Origin: Clostridia bacterium
Lineage (GTDB): Bacteria; Bacillota; Clostridia; UMGS1883
DNA: 37,977 nucleotides
Assembly (NCBI GenBank): GCA_017505525.1
Contig: JAFVPB010000050.1
Location: 1 to 37,977 of the forward strand
Direction of reading: 5' to 3'
The notes under the pieces were generated by a model. The model did no database searches. It saw only the letters and a program-made list of their open reading frames with translations, and was not told the DNA's origin. The translations under genes were made by a program, and so were the position numbers. Shown in pieces: positions 1 through 10,016 of this stretch. Position 1 is the stretch's first letter. Every line of letters begins with the position of its first letter.

Positions 1-839
1 AGGTTGCAGCTAATGCATTTGTAAAAACAGATAATGATGAACTTAAAGTTTTCGACTTTATTAACCATGAGAACAGTATGGAGTATTATGAACTTGTAAC
101 AGAATGGTTCAATAAGGGATACATAAGAAAGGATATTCTTTCTCTTACAGATATAACTCTTGACGAAGGTAAAGAGGATGGCTATGTTCTTTGGGCAGAC
201 AGCTGCTTTAAGGGAGCAAGTGAAACAGATAGTAAGAAATACGGAATGGAAGTTATTTCAACAGCTCTGTTTGACAGATTTATTGTTTCGCACAACAGAC
301 CTTCAACAAATACAGCTATAGCAAAAACATGTGAGAATCCTGAAAAAGCAATGGAATTTCTTAATCTTATGAACTCTACAAAAGGTAAGGACCTTTTCAA
401 CCTTCTTGTATTTGGATTTGAGGGAGAGCACTATAAAAAAATTGACGATACAAAAATTGAATGGTTGCTCGAAAGTCAGCCGGGAACATCAAGCGATATG
501 GCTTATGGATTCAGTGCATGGGCGCTTGGTAACACATTTAATGCGTATACAACACAGTACGAGGTTGATGGTTGGAACGATTATATCTTAAATGAAGTAA
601 ATGCAAATGCGATTGTTTCTCCGCTTGCAGGCTTCTCGCTTGATCGTCAGCCAATTAAACTTGAACTTGCGCAGTATGATGCTATATTTAACGAATATGT
701 TTATCTTGATCTTGGTGCAACGCCTAACTATAAAGAGCTTATTAAAGAAAGAAACGAAAAGATGAAGAAAGCAGGAAGCGATAAGATTCTTAAAGAAACA
801 CAACGTCAGATTGATGAATGGAAAAAAACTAAGAAGTAA
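1..839 (+). CDS. ABC transporter sugar-binding lipoprotein, C-terminal part (DUF3502 type)
   Basis: The reading frame is open from base 3, so the gene starts before the window and only about 278 C-terminal residues are visible. They match the end of family 1 extracellular solute-binding proteins of the LipO type carrying a C-terminal DUF3502 domain. The final part is rich in Lys, Glu and Asn, with a motif like LDLGATPNYKELI and a closing helix ending in WKKTKK. Such proteins sit on the outer face of the membrane and deliver oligosaccharides to an ABC permease pair, which would lie upstream, outside the window. The glycosidase and beta-helix genes that follow suggest the ligand is a plant or host glycan fragment. 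The ATG at position 78 is internal. Family assignment is fairly sure; the ligand is unknown. Confidence 0.85.
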   Translation, partial: VAANAFVKTDNDELKVFDFINHENSMEYYELVTEWFNKGYIRKDILSLTDITLDEGKEDGYVLWADSCFKGASETDSKKYGMEVISTALFDRFIVSHNRPSTNTAIAKTCENPEKAMEFLNLMNSTKGKDLFNLLVFGFEGEHYKKIDDTKIEWLLESQPGTSSDMAYGFSAWALGNTFNAYTTQYEVDGWNDYILNEVNANAIVSPLAGFSLDRQPIKLELAQYDAIFNEYVYLDLGATPNYKELIKERNEKMKKAGSDKILKETQRQIDEWKKTKK

Positions 840-859
840 TTAAATAAATTACAAATAAT

Positions 860-926
860 GCAGGGAAGGGGCTCTGCCCTTACGCAAATATATAAAAAGT
901 CGGGAGGGTGCAGAGTCCACCCCTGC
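860..926. repeat. Imperfect inverted repeat between sugar-binding protein and glycosidase genes
   Basis: Two arms at about 860-880 and 905-926 pair around an AT-rich loop. The left arm begins GCAGGG and contains CTCTGCCCT; the right arm contains AGGGTGCAGAG and ends CCCCTGC. The GC-rich arms stand out against the AT-rich surroundings. No T-run follows, so a classical terminator is unlikely. It may be a dispersed REP/MITE-like repeat or an mRNA-processing hairpin that separates expression of the binding protein from that of the downstream gene. Confidence 0.5.
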
Positions 927-964
927 AAAAATGAAAAGCTTTGATAATAAAGGAGATATGCAAT

Positions 965-2941
965 ATGACAAAACACACAAGAGCAATACACATTGATTTT
1001 CACACTCCCGATGGAGTTTACGATTTTGGAAGCGAATTTTCAGCTGCTGAATTTGCACAGACTTTAAGTGATGCCAAGGTAAAGTATGTTACGGCATTTG
1101 CTCAGTGTAATTTTGGCTATGCATATTTTAAAACAGAGATAGGTATTCCTTATCCTACTATGAAAGGAGATATGCTTCGCGATATCATCAAAGAATGCCA
1201 CGCGCGAGGCATTAAGGTTAACGCCTATATTAACGTTGGCATCAACAATGCGCAGGCAGATAAACATATTGATTGGTGTCGCGTTAATGCAAACGGACAG
1301 ATTTACTCAGGAAATGTAAAAGAAAACTGGCAGCACAGAAGTATGTGCTACAACACCCCATACAGGGAGTTTCTTCTTTCTATGATAGAAGAAATTGCAA
1401 CAAAAACAGATTGCGATGGAATTTTCTGCGATTGTATGGGCTGTTCAAGATGCTACTGCCCCGCGTGTTTGAAGAAAATGCGTGAGCAGGGCATAGATAT
1501 TAAAGATGATGATGCAACTTTAAAATTTTACTATGATTCACTTTTAAGCTTAGGTCGCGATATAAGGGCTGTTGTTCCCAAAAACAAGGACCTCGTTTTA
1601 AGCGGTGTGCCGCAGGATTATTCCGTTCCTGTGGCAGGACAGACTCACTTTGAAATAGAAAGCCTTCCCGGTGGATTTGGTGGATGGAGCCACGATTATA
1701 TAGGTCCTCAGGCTTCGTACCAAAGAAATATTTGCCCAGATAGCCTTTATATGTCGGGCAGATTCCATGCTTCATGGGGAGATTTTGGTGGAATAAAAGA
1801 AAAGGCCTCAATGGAAAATGATCTTTTCGATGCTCTTATATATAATATTGGTTTTTCAATAGGCGACCATATGAATCCGCGAAATGGTCTTATTAAACCT
1901 CTTTATAAAACTATAGGTGAGGTTTTCACAAAAGCCGAATTTTACGAAAAATATACAGAAGGTGCAAAGTATTGTGCCGACATCGGAGTTGTTCGCAATA
2001 AAATTGCGCACAATCTTCCATATTTAGCAGACGAACATTACGGTGCTAACCGAATTCTTACAGAGCTTGGCTACACCTTTGATATAATTAATGAGGATAT
2101 GGATTTCAGCAAATATAAGCTTTTAATCCTTCCCGATAATGTAATTCTTACAGATACACTTAAAGAAAAGATTCAAGAGCATATCAGCAAGAATAAGGGC
2201 TTGATTTCAAGTGCATATTCGCTTTATAATAAAAAAGAAAATAAGTTTATGCTTGATGAATACGATTTTATCACTCCGTGCGGGCTTGATGAAGATACGG
2301 CAACATGCTACAAGTTTACGGATGAAGCTTATGGCGATACTTCTATTGATTTTTCTGATTACGCTCTTGGCGTTCTTATGAAAGCAAAAAATGAAGAAGA
2401 TGTTGTTGCAAAACGTATTGAGCATTATTGCGACGACAGATGGGACAGACCATATTTTGACTACAGATGGATTGACCATCATCTTTATACATATCTTCCG
2501 CCATCGGGAAAGTCGAGCTATGATGCGGTTGTGTTAAATAAAAACATTTGCCATATTGGTTTTGAATTATTTGGAGGATACCACAGACATGCTGCAGTAT
2601 TCCATAAACAGCTTTTAGACAGTATCATTAAAAAGTTTATGCTTGATCCTGTAATCAAAAAAGAGGAATTACCCTCAACATCGAAAGTCAGCTTAACCGA
2701 AACTGATAGTTATAAGCTTTTAAATATTAAAGTTACATATCCTGAACCAAGAGGCAAGTGGTTCAAGATTGTTGAAGAGCATAATTCAATTCTTCCTGGC
2801 AAAAAGGTTAAAGTTTTAGGCAAGTTTTCTGAAATAAAATGTGTGGAAACAGGAAATGATGTTTCCTTTGAATTTGACGGAACATACACAACAATAACGC
2901 TTCCAGAAATTGTTGGCTTTGGAATGTTTATGTTAAAGTAA
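965..2941 (+). CDS. GHL6-type TIM-barrel glycoside hydrolase (GH151/alpha-L-fucosidase-like)
   Basis: This 658-residue protein has no signal peptide, so it should act in the cytoplasm on imported oligosaccharide. The N-terminal half (about residues 5-330) looks like the hypothetical glycosyl-hydrolase 6 barrel: it opens TKHTRAIHIDFHTPDGVYDF and has a Cys-rich strand at residues 155-168 (C155, D156, C157, C160, C163, C165, C168). Residues about 350-570 resemble a beta-galactosidase-trimerisation/flavodoxin-like domain, followed by a beta-sandwich tail. Start chosen at ATG 965 because AGGAG lies at 951-955; an in-frame TTG at 941 lies ahead of that site. Relatives include GH151-type fucosidases, but the substrate is inferred only. 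It follows the sugar-binding protein gene and precedes the beta-helix gene. Confidence 0.7.
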   Translation: MTKHTRAIHIDFHTPDGVYDFGSEFSAAEFAQTLSDAKVKYVTAFAQCNFGYAYFKTEIGIPYPTMKGDMLRDIIKECHARGIKVNAYINVGINNAQADKHIDWCRVNANGQIYSGNVKENWQHRSMCYNTPYREFLLSMIEEIATKTDCDGIFCDCMGCSRCYCPACLKKMREQGIDIKDDDATLKFYYDSLLSLGRDIRAVVPKNKDLVLSGVPQDYSVPVAGQTHFEIESLPGGFGGWSHDYIGPQASYQRNICPDSLYMSGRFHASWGDFGGIKEKASMENDLFDALIYNIGFSIGDHMNPRNGLIKPLYKTIGEVFTKAEFYEKYTEGAKYCADIGVVRNKIAHNLPYLADEHYGANRILTELGYTFDIINEDMDFSKYKLLILPDNVILTDTLKEKIQEHISKNKGLISSAYSLYNKKENKFMLDEYDFITPCGLDEDTATCYKFTDEAYGDTSIDFSDYALGVLMKAKNEEDVVAKRIEHYCDDRWDRPYFDYRWIDHHLYTYLPPSGKSSYDAVVLNKNICHIGFELFGGYHRHAAVFHKQLLDSIIKKFMLDPVIKKEELPSTSKVSLTETDSYKLLNIKVTYPEPRGKWFKIVEEHNSILPGKKVKVLGKFSEIKCVETGNDVSFEFDGTYTTITLPEIVGFGMFMLK

Positions 2942-3013
2942 AAAATGTTGGGAGGGAAATTCCCCTCCTGAAAATTAAACTTTTATTTATGAACAAAAAT
3001 TGGAGGAGATAAT

Positions 3014-6000
3014 ATGATGAAAAAAGTTTTATCACTTTTAATAGTGTTAACTATATTATCCGGAATGTCTGTTTTTGGCTACGAACAGCCAAATTATCCC
3101 TTGAAGGAAAATATTCTTTTAAATGGTGGATTTGAAAGCGGAATCATCCATTGGGACACACAGGCCATTTTGTTTGCGCAGAATGAATGTGTCCGCACAG
3201 GTAGTGGTGCTGCCATTGTCAGGGGCAGAACAAATGTACAGGAGCAATTTTATCAGAGTGTTAGTCTTAAAGCAGGTAAAATATACCTTGTTTCAGCATG
3301 GGTGCGACTTGAAGACGAAAAATATAATGGAGATAAGATTTATATAAATGCTTCAGGAACTAAAAGTATTTCTTCTGATTTTGCGAGCGTTAAAGCCTAC
3401 GCTGAGGATTGGGAATATGTTTATCGTACTGTAACAGTTGAAAATGATACAAGCTCCAGAATTTCTCTTGCAAACTATTCTGATGCAGATTTGAATTTTT
3501 ATTTAGATGATGTAAGTGTTTGTGAAATAGATATAACAGGATTTGAACCTACGTCTATAGAGCTTTTTGCTTCAAATGCAGGTGTTGTTCCGCGAAATGG
3601 AATTAATACAGTTAACATAAGAAGCAATGTATATAACCAGCTTGGTGGACAAGAGGGAGTAAGGCAGACAATGGATTCATACTCAATTGTTGGTTCTCCT
3701 GTTGGCATTAGTATATCAAATAATGGTGTGCTTACAATAGATTCAAGAGCTGAGGCAGGTACTGTTACTGTTGAAGGTATGATTGAAACAACTAATGGTG
3801 AAATTTCTCAAACAATAGATATAGAAGTTCTTCCGATGATTGAAAGTGAAGATTCTAATCTTTTTGCAAACGGAAGCTTTGAAGATGCTGATGATTTATT
3901 GTTTGAGGGAGATTTCAAAGTTCTTTCTGATGAATTTTATGACGGAAATTATGCAGCATTTGTAGATGGTGATATATCACAGAATGTTTACCTTAAACCT
4001 GATAAAACATATATCGTGATGGCTTTTGTCAAGGGAAATGATGAATTTTCTATCACAGCAGAAAATGGTGCGGTATCAGGCGTAAGCACGCGTGAAGATG
4101 GAGAATGGAAAAGAATCTGGGCAACAATCGATACTGCGGGTATACAAGATAATCTTTTAACAAATATTACAATAAGCTCACAAAGTGAATATTACGCCGA
4201 CAATCTTTTTGTTGGAGAATTAACAGAGGGCTTTGAAGACTGTGAATTCTCTGTTTCTTATATTGAAAGTGATAGAGAAATTACTCATTTGGTAAATGGG
4301 GATGTATTTCCTAAAATAGTACTTAAAAACGGAAGTGAGGCAAAATCTCTTCGCTTAATTTGTGGATTATATAATAAAAATAATCCAACAAAGCTTATTG
4401 ATACGGTTTATATTGACAATACAGAACTTGGTTCTTTTGAAGAAAGGGAAATAGAATTTGAAACTTCGATAGAGATAACTGATTATAAGAATCAGATTTT
4501 AAAGTTTTTTGCATGGGATAGTGAACTCTCTCCATTAGGCGAGGCAGATTTAACTGGTGCGAAAGATGAGGTTATATATTATGTTTCGCCCGATGGTATA
4601 CACTCTGACTCGCTTATCAGAAATCCTGCAAGTGTTAAATTCAAAAGTATTGGCAGTGTTCACACACAGTTGCTTTTAAGAGAAACAAATAATATTCCAT
4701 ATCCCAAGGATGGAATTACTATAATCCTTGAAGAAGGAATATACCCATATCAAACCACGTTCTCAACGATTCATGGGGGCACAGAGGATGCTCCTGTAGT
4801 TATAAAGGCTGCAGATGGGGCAGATGTTACTATTACAGGCGATAAGGTAATCGAAGGTCCTTTTGTTGAAGCAGATACAAATATAAGTGAAAAGCTTATT
4901 GATCAGGAAGCAAAAAAACATCTTGTACAAATTAATCTGGTCGAGCAGGGAATTACAGGTTATGATGGTATATACACACCAGGTTACTATAATGTGCCTT
5001 GGTCTATTACCGAGAAAGAAGCTCCGCCAATGGAACTTGTAATAGATGGTAAAATTATGACCTTAGCAAGATACCCCAACACAGGATATATGAATGCGGG
5101 AACTATTGTGGATGAAGGCACTGTTTTTGGGAAAAATTTAAATCCTGAAGCAGATGAAAGTATTCTTACACAAGAGCAGAAAAACGGTGGATTTGTTATC
5201 AGCCCTGATGACGACCGATATAAAAAGTGGGGAAATGCACCTCAAGCACGTATTTATGGTTTCTTTAGGTACCCCTGGGCTGACCAGACGATTGAAATTG
5301 AAAGCATAGATTCACAAAATGAAACTCTTAAGGTTAAACATCCAAGCTATTATGAAATTGAAGATAACGCATATTTTTATGCATTTGATATTCTTGAAGA
5401 AATAGATACTCCCGGGGAGTATTATATAGATAGAAGTAATGGAATGCTCTATCTGTATCCTCCTGAAGATGTTGATTTATCTAAAGCAAGAATAAGCATT
5501 ACCAATAGTAAATCAGCCATATTTTGGTTTGTTAATGAGGCGTCAAACATAGTTTTTGAAAATATTAATTTAAAAAATGCAAGAGGAAAAGCTGTCTGGA
5601 CGGAAAATAACAACAACAATATAAAGTTTATCAACTGTACCTTTGAAAACACAGGAGAAAATGTTGCAACAATTTCAGGCACATCTAAAAATATTGTTTT
5701 TGATGGATGCTCATTTAAACATATAAATGGCGGAATTTTGCTTAACTCTGGAGAAACTTCAACTCTTACAAGAGGAAACTCTATTGTTAAAAACTGCTTG
5801 TTTGAAGATTTCTCGCGCATAACAACAACCTATAACGCTGCAGTAACCCTTGGGGGCGTGGGAAATACTGTAAGCCATAATACAATAAGAAATGCACCAC
5901 AAATGGCAATACAAATTTACGGCGGTACAGACCATGTCATTGAATATAACGATATATACAATGTTCTTAGTGAAGGCGATGATATGTCGGTAATTTATAC

Positions 6001-6616
6001 AGGCAGAACATGGATAAGCCGCGGTATTAAGATAAGATACAACTATATTCACGATATTGCATCTTTTGTAGAAGACAGAGTGGGTATTTATGGAGTATAT
6101 CTTGATGATTTATATAGCGGAATGGAAATAACAGGAAATGTTTTTGCCGATTTTGGCGGATATCCTGTATTTATAAACGGTGGTCGAGATAACACTGTTA
6201 AATCAAATATATTTGCAAACACACTTGGCTCGCTTTATATGACGAGTATTGGAGTCGACGAAGATAAGGATATGTCGGGCTTTTATAATGGTATTAATAA
6301 GGTGAAAGAATACGAAAGCAAAGATTTATGGTACCAGAAATATCCTGAACTTGTTACTGTAATGGATAATGAGCCGAGAAAACCTGTGAATAATGTGTTC
6401 GCGGAAAATCTGATTATCAACAGCGAAAGAGGAAACTACCTCGATATTTGGGCAGAAAAGCTTCTTATAAACGAGAACAACATTGTAAAAACCTATGAAG
6501 AAGCAGGCTTTGATGGTTCTGAAGGAAAAGAATATCAGCTTTTACCTGAATCAGATGTGTTTAACTTCTTTAGGAATTTCCGTCAGATACCAATAAATCA
6601 GATGGGACCAAGATAA
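3014..6616 (+). CDS. Secreted right-handed beta-helix carbohydrate-active enzyme with CBM-like domains (GH141-like)
   Basis: The 1200-residue protein starts with a signal peptide (charged MMKK, hydrophobic core, cleavage near residue 22). Two carbohydrate-binding-like beta-sandwiches follow (about 33-170, opening NILLNGGFESG, and about 283-400, opening NLFANGSFED), separated by a bacterial Ig-like domain at about 175-272. A linker domain leads to a parallel beta-helix from about residue 525 to the end, with repeats such as IVFENINLKN, NIKFINCTFEN and NIVFDGCSFKH. The segment around MELVIDGKIMTLARYPN is typical of beta-helix proteins related to GH141 (fucosidase/xylanase). GGAGGAG at 3002-3008 serves ATG 3014 or 3017. 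No sortase or SLH anchor is visible, so it is probably released. Export with this architecture suggests action on a complex polysaccharide, feeding the adjacent uptake system. Confidence 0.7.
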   Translation: MMKKVLSLLIVLTILSGMSVFGYEQPNYPLKENILLNGGFESGIIHWDTQAILFAQNECVRTGSGAAIVRGRTNVQEQFYQSVSLKAGKIYLVSAWVRLEDEKYNGDKIYINASGTKSISSDFASVKAYAEDWEYVYRTVTVENDTSSRISLANYSDADLNFYLDDVSVCEIDITGFEPTSIELFASNAGVVPRNGINTVNIRSNVYNQLGGQEGVRQTMDSYSIVGSPVGISISNNGVLTIDSRAEAGTVTVEGMIETTNGEISQTIDIEVLPMIESEDSNLFANGSFEDADDLLFEGDFKVLSDEFYDGNYAAFVDGDISQNVYLKPDKTYIVMAFVKGNDEFSITAENGAVSGVSTREDGEWKRIWATIDTAGIQDNLLTNITISSQSEYYADNLFVGELTEGFEDCEFSVSYIESDREITHLVNGDVFPKIVLKNGSEAKSLRLICGLYNKNNPTKLIDTVYIDNTELGSFEEREIEFETSIEITDYKNQILKFFAWDSELSPLGEADLTGAKDEVIYYVSPDGIHSDSLIRNPASVKFKSIGSVHTQLLLRETNNIPYPKDGITIILEEGIYPYQTTFSTIHGGTEDAPVVIKAADGADVTITGDKVIEGPFVEADTNISEKLIDQEAKKHLVQINLVEQGITGYDGIYTPGYYNVPWSITEKEAPPMELVIDGKIMTLARYPNTGYMNAGTIVDEGTVFGKNLNPEADESILTQEQKNGGFVISPDDDRYKKWGNAPQARIYGFFRYPWADQTIEIESIDSQNETLKVKHPSYYEIEDNAYFYAFDILEEIDTPGEYYIDRSNGMLYLYPPEDVDLSKARISITNSKSAIFWFVNEASNIVFENINLKNARGKAVWTENNNNNIKFINCTFENTGENVATISGTSKNIVFDGCSFKHINGGILLNSGETSTLTRGNSIVKNCLFEDFSRITTTYNAAVTLGGVGNTVSHNTIRNAPQMAIQIYGGTDHVIEYNDIYNVLSEGDDMSVIYTGRTWISRGIKIRYNYIHDIASFVEDRVGIYGVYLDDLYSGMEITGNVFADFGGYPVFINGGRDNTVKSNIFANTLGSLYMTSIGVDEDKDMSGFYNGINKVKEYESKDLWYQKYPELVTVMDNEPRKPVNNVFAENLIINSERGNYLDIWAEKLLINENNIVKTYEEAGFDGSEGKEYQLLPESDVFNFFRNFRQIPINQMGPR

Positions 6617-6642
6617 AGTAAAAGCATACAAGGAGGAAGGAT

Positions 6643-8169
6643 ATGTACAGCATTATCATTATTGATGATGAAATTAATATAAGAAACGGAATTTCTAAAT
6701 ATATTGAGAATAATCATTCTGATGTTAAAGTAGTAGCTACATTTGAAGACGGGTATGATGCTATAGAGTATCTTAAATTCCGCAGTGTTGATATTATTAT
6801 CACAGATGTGAAGATGATTACGGTTTCAGGTATTGAAGTTGCAAAATATGTTTATAATAATCTTCCTTCCTCCAAGGTTATCATTTTAAGTGGATACCGT
6901 GAGTTTGAATATGCCAGAGAAGCGCTTACATATAATGTTAAACACTATCTTACAAAACCTACTGATTTTGAAGAGCTTTCCGCGGTTATTAATTCAACAA
7001 CAGATGAACTTTCGAAAGAAAGAAAGCAAAATAAACGAGTTTCCTACTACGAAAAATACAGGCCAATGTTTAAAGATGAACTTCTTTCAGATATTCTGAT
7101 GGGAGCAGTAAATGATGTTGAAACACTTGAATCCAAGTTTGAATTGCTTGAAACAACGATGCCACTTTCAGAGTGCAGATTTGCTATAGTAAATCTTTAT
7201 ATGGATAACTATAGCGATTATCTTGAAAACAACTGGATGTATGGAAAAGATCAGCTTAATGAAGCTACAGAAAACTTTATAGAATCGCAAAATACCGATA
7301 AGATTTATTTCTTTATGGTGTTTAGTGATAAAGGTGAAGCAAAGCTTTTGGGTGTTATTTCTTCTTCTTATACGGAAAATTTTGAAGAAGTGATATCTGC
7401 ACACCTTAAAAAGGTTTCCGATTTTGCAAGAGAAAATTTAAAACTGCATTTTAATTTCCTTGTTGAGAGTACATATAACAATGCAAAAGAGCTTTTAGCA
7501 GGAAAAACACAATTAAATAATTTTGATGATCTTGAAGAACAAATCAGGCTTCTGGTAACTCATATTAATATGGGTAATGACAGCTGCAGTGAAAGCATTA
7601 TACAAAGTATATCAGATAAATTAAATTCTCTTGAGCTGGAAAAGGCAAAAGAAATAGGCCTTTATGTGATTTCGACTATGGCAAATATACTTGACAATAA
7701 AGAATATATCCCTTATTATGAAAAAGGTGTTGCTCTGCAGAATAATACTGATTCATTAACTGAATATATCATTTCAGAGATAACTAAGCTTTCAACTCTG
7801 CTTTTGGGAAATAAAGATAATTTCATGGTTATTGAAAAAGCCAAAGAATATATCGAAGCCAATTTTGGAAACGATATTTCTCTTGCAGATGTTGCAGATT
7901 TTGTTTTTCTTAACCCGGCATATTTTTCACGTTATTTTAAGCAGTATACGGGAATGAATTTCATAGCGTATCTTCTTGATGTGAGGATGAATCATGCAAA
8001 AAAGCTTCTCAGCGAAGATGTTTCAATTGAAGAAGTTACAAAAATATGCGGTTATTCATCTGTAAGATATTTTTCGCAGAGCTTTAAAAAGCATATGGGA
8101 GTAACTCCAAAAGCTTACAGATTAAATCTATCGAGGAAACAAAAGTATGAAGTTTCAAAAGAGAATTGA
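6643..8169 (+). CDS. AraC-type response regulator (YesN-like)
   Basis: The 508-residue protein has an N-terminal receiver domain (about 1-125) with the acidic pair D8/D9, phospho-acceptor D55 in IITDVKM, S83 and K105 in LTKP. A poorly conserved middle region (about 130-390) is followed by a two-helix-turn-helix AraC DNA-binding domain at about 400-500, containing the typical NPAYFSRYFKQYTGMNF and GYSSVRYFSQSFKKHMG segments. The RBS AAGGAGGAAGG is excellent. The kinase gene overlaps its 3' end by 23 bp, so the two are probably translationally coupled. In Bacillota, YesN-type regulators paired with YesM-type kinases usually control neighbouring sugar ABC transporters and glycosidases, which fits the three upstream genes. 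Confidence 0.93.
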   Translation: MYSIIIIDDEINIRNGISKYIENNHSDVKVVATFEDGYDAIEYLKFRSVDIIITDVKMITVSGIEVAKYVYNNLPSSKVIILSGYREFEYAREALTYNVKHYLTKPTDFEELSAVINSTTDELSKERKQNKRVSYYEKYRPMFKDELLSDILMGAVNDVETLESKFELLETTMPLSECRFAIVNLYMDNYSDYLENNWMYGKDQLNEATENFIESQNTDKIYFFMVFSDKGEAKLLGVISSSYTENFEEVISAHLKKVSDFARENLKLHFNFLVESTYNNAKELLAGKTQLNNFDDLEEQIRLLVTHINMGNDSCSESIIQSISDKLNSLELEKAKEIGLYVISTMANILDNKEYIPYYEKGVALQNNTDSLTEYIISEITKLSTLLLGNKDNFMVIEKAKEYIEANFGNDISLADVADFVFLNPAYFSRYFKQYTGMNFIAYLLDVRMNHAKKLLSEDVSIEEVTKICGYSSVRYFSQSFKKHMGVTPKAYRLNLSRKQKYEVSKEN

Positions 8170-10000
8170 AATTTATAGCTTAATTAAAAATACTAAATAT
8201 TTATTTGCACAGGTAAAGCAATATGGGCGTAACAGTTTGTTTATTAGAAATTTAAAAATTGTTATCAGCCTTTTACTTGTTGTGCTTATGATCAATGGTG
8301 TTAATTATTATACTACTATTCAAAAGAACATTAATAAGGAAATAGAAAGTAACAATATATATCTTTTAGAGCGCGTAAAAGATATGGGTGTTAATGTTTT
8401 GAAAACGGCAGAAACAATTGCTACTAATATGGCTATACAATCTTCTTCTATGCAGTATTGTATTTCAGAACACGAAGATGTTGCAAAATCGTATGAAGAA
8501 GCACTAAGCAAATTTATAAGGTCGTATACACTTGTGTATGATTACATAGATTCTGTCTATCTTGTTTCAAAAAATGGAAACCGAGTTACAGACGGAGATT
8601 TATTTACCACAATAGATAGTTTTTATGATTCTGAATTCATCCAAAGCATTGTTGCTTTGGATGATATAGCTTGTATTCCAAGATATAAGCAGGGATATTA
8701 CCCCGAGCTTATTACAATAGTAAGACCTGTAAATATAAATGGTTATATAGATGAAACGCCCGACAATATAGTTGGGTATGTTTGCGTTAATATAAAAGCA
8801 AAGGAATTCGGAAAAATTTTAAATAGCATGGATAAAACCGATGAAAAGTTTTTTAATATAATTCTTATTAACGAAGGAAAAATTCTCTATAGCGGAGATT
8901 CAGAGGATTTTGGTAAGAATACAAGTGAAGTTGATGTTATTAAAGATATTGAGTCCTTTGAAGAAAAACGTACATATCAAACAAAATCAGAAAATGAAAA
9001 ATTGATTGTTTCGTCTGTAAGCTCCGTGTTCGGAGGATACGCTTTTGTTTCTATAACGCCTGCAGCCGACAGATTTGATATATTTCTCCAGACTCTTCGT
9101 TATATTGGCCTGGGAATGCTTTTGATTCTTCTTATAAGTATAATTGCTGCAATGTTTATCGCATACGTATCATATCAGCCTATTATAGATATTTCTAATC
9201 TGCTTGGAAATGATGAGGAATTAACAAAAGGTATTCTTCCTTTCAAAGAAAGAACGGGAGAAATGAAATATATATCAGAAAATATTGCTAAAAATCTTAG
9301 AAGAAATGAAGAAATGGCAAAGGAATTGCAAGACAGAGTGCTTCTTTTCAGACGTGCTATGTTTACGGCACTGCAGGTGCAGATAAATCCCCATTTTCTT
9401 TATAATACTCTTGAAAATATCAACTGGCTTGCAGTAAATCTTTCTGGTGGACCAAACGAGGTTTCTTCTTCGGTGCTTGCACTTTCAAAACTTATGAGAT
9501 ATTCCTCTGAAACAGAGGGTTATCTTGTTACTATAGATGAAGAAATCAGGCACGCAAAACAATATATCGAGCTTTTAGAATTAAGATATCCCGATTTATT
9601 TACTGTTGAATGGAACGTAGAAGAAACTACACTCCAGTCGGGAATAATCCGACTTACTCTACAGCCTCTTATTGAAAATGCTGTGCGACATGGGATAAGG
9701 CCAAAGCGATCTAAGGGTAAAATTACGATTTCCATTAATAAAATAGGGGATAATATATCTATTATCATAAAAGATGATGGCGTTGGAATGACGAAGGAAG
9801 AAGTTGAGCTGCTTAATAAAAATCTTTTAACCAATTATTTATTGGAAAGTAAGCACGTTGGTCTGAGAAATGTTAACCAGAGGTTTAAAATTATTTTTGG
9901 TGAAAAATATGGGGTTCATGTCGAAGAGTCGGCAGAAGGGTTTACACTTAAAATCGTAGTTCCTGATTTTAATCCACATGAATTTGAACTTGGTATATAA
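8147..10000 (+). CDS. YesM-type sensor histidine kinase
   Basis: The 617-residue membrane kinase has a first transmembrane helix at about 38-55, an extracellular sensor of some 270 residues (Cache-like) and a second helix at about 325-349. A HAMP-like linker and the His_kinase module follow, with the phospho-acceptor in INPHFLYNTLENINWLA (His416). The ATPase N-box is PLIENAVRHGI and the G-box is IIIKDDGVGM. It would phosphorylate the response regulator encoded by the overlapping upstream gene. The start at 8147 has GAGGA about nine bases upstream, inside the regulator's 3' end. A saccharide or a ligand-bound binding protein is the likely extracellular signal; this is inferred from the family and the neighbours. 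Confidence 0.93.
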   Translation: MKFQKRIEIYSLIKNTKYLFAQVKQYGRNSLFIRNLKIVISLLLVVLMINGVNYYTTIQKNINKEIESNNIYLLERVKDMGVNVLKTAETIATNMAIQSSSMQYCISEHEDVAKSYEEALSKFIRSYTLVYDYIDSVYLVSKNGNRVTDGDLFTTIDSFYDSEFIQSIVALDDIACIPRYKQGYYPELITIVRPVNINGYIDETPDNIVGYVCVNIKAKEFGKILNSMDKTDEKFFNIILINEGKILYSGDSEDFGKNTSEVDVIKDIESFEEKRTYQTKSENEKLIVSSVSSVFGGYAFVSITPAADRFDIFLQTLRYIGLGMLLILLISIIAAMFIAYVSYQPIIDISNLLGNDEELTKGILPFKERTGEMKYISENIAKNLRRNEEMAKELQDRVLLFRRAMFTALQVQINPHFLYNTLENINWLAVNLSGGPNEVSSSVLALSKLMRYSSETEGYLVTIDEEIRHAKQYIELLELRYPDLFTVEWNVEETTLQSGIIRLTLQPLIENAVRHGIRPKRSKGKITISINKIGDNISIIIKDDGVGMTKEEVELLNKNLLTNYLLESKHVGLRNVNQRFKIIFGEKYGVHVEESAEGFTLKIVVPDFNPHEFELGI

Positions 10001-10016
10001 TTTTTGAGGTATAATA

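Noticed and set aside
941-964. Upstream TTG start for the GHL6-like gene
   Set aside because: AGGAG at 951-955 fits the ATG at 965; the TTG would place the RBS inside the coding sequence.
2949-2970. Hairpin GGAGGG / CCCCTCC between the GHL6 and beta-helix genes
   Set aside because: Short stem with a bulge and no adjacent T-run; the two genes are likely co-transcribed.
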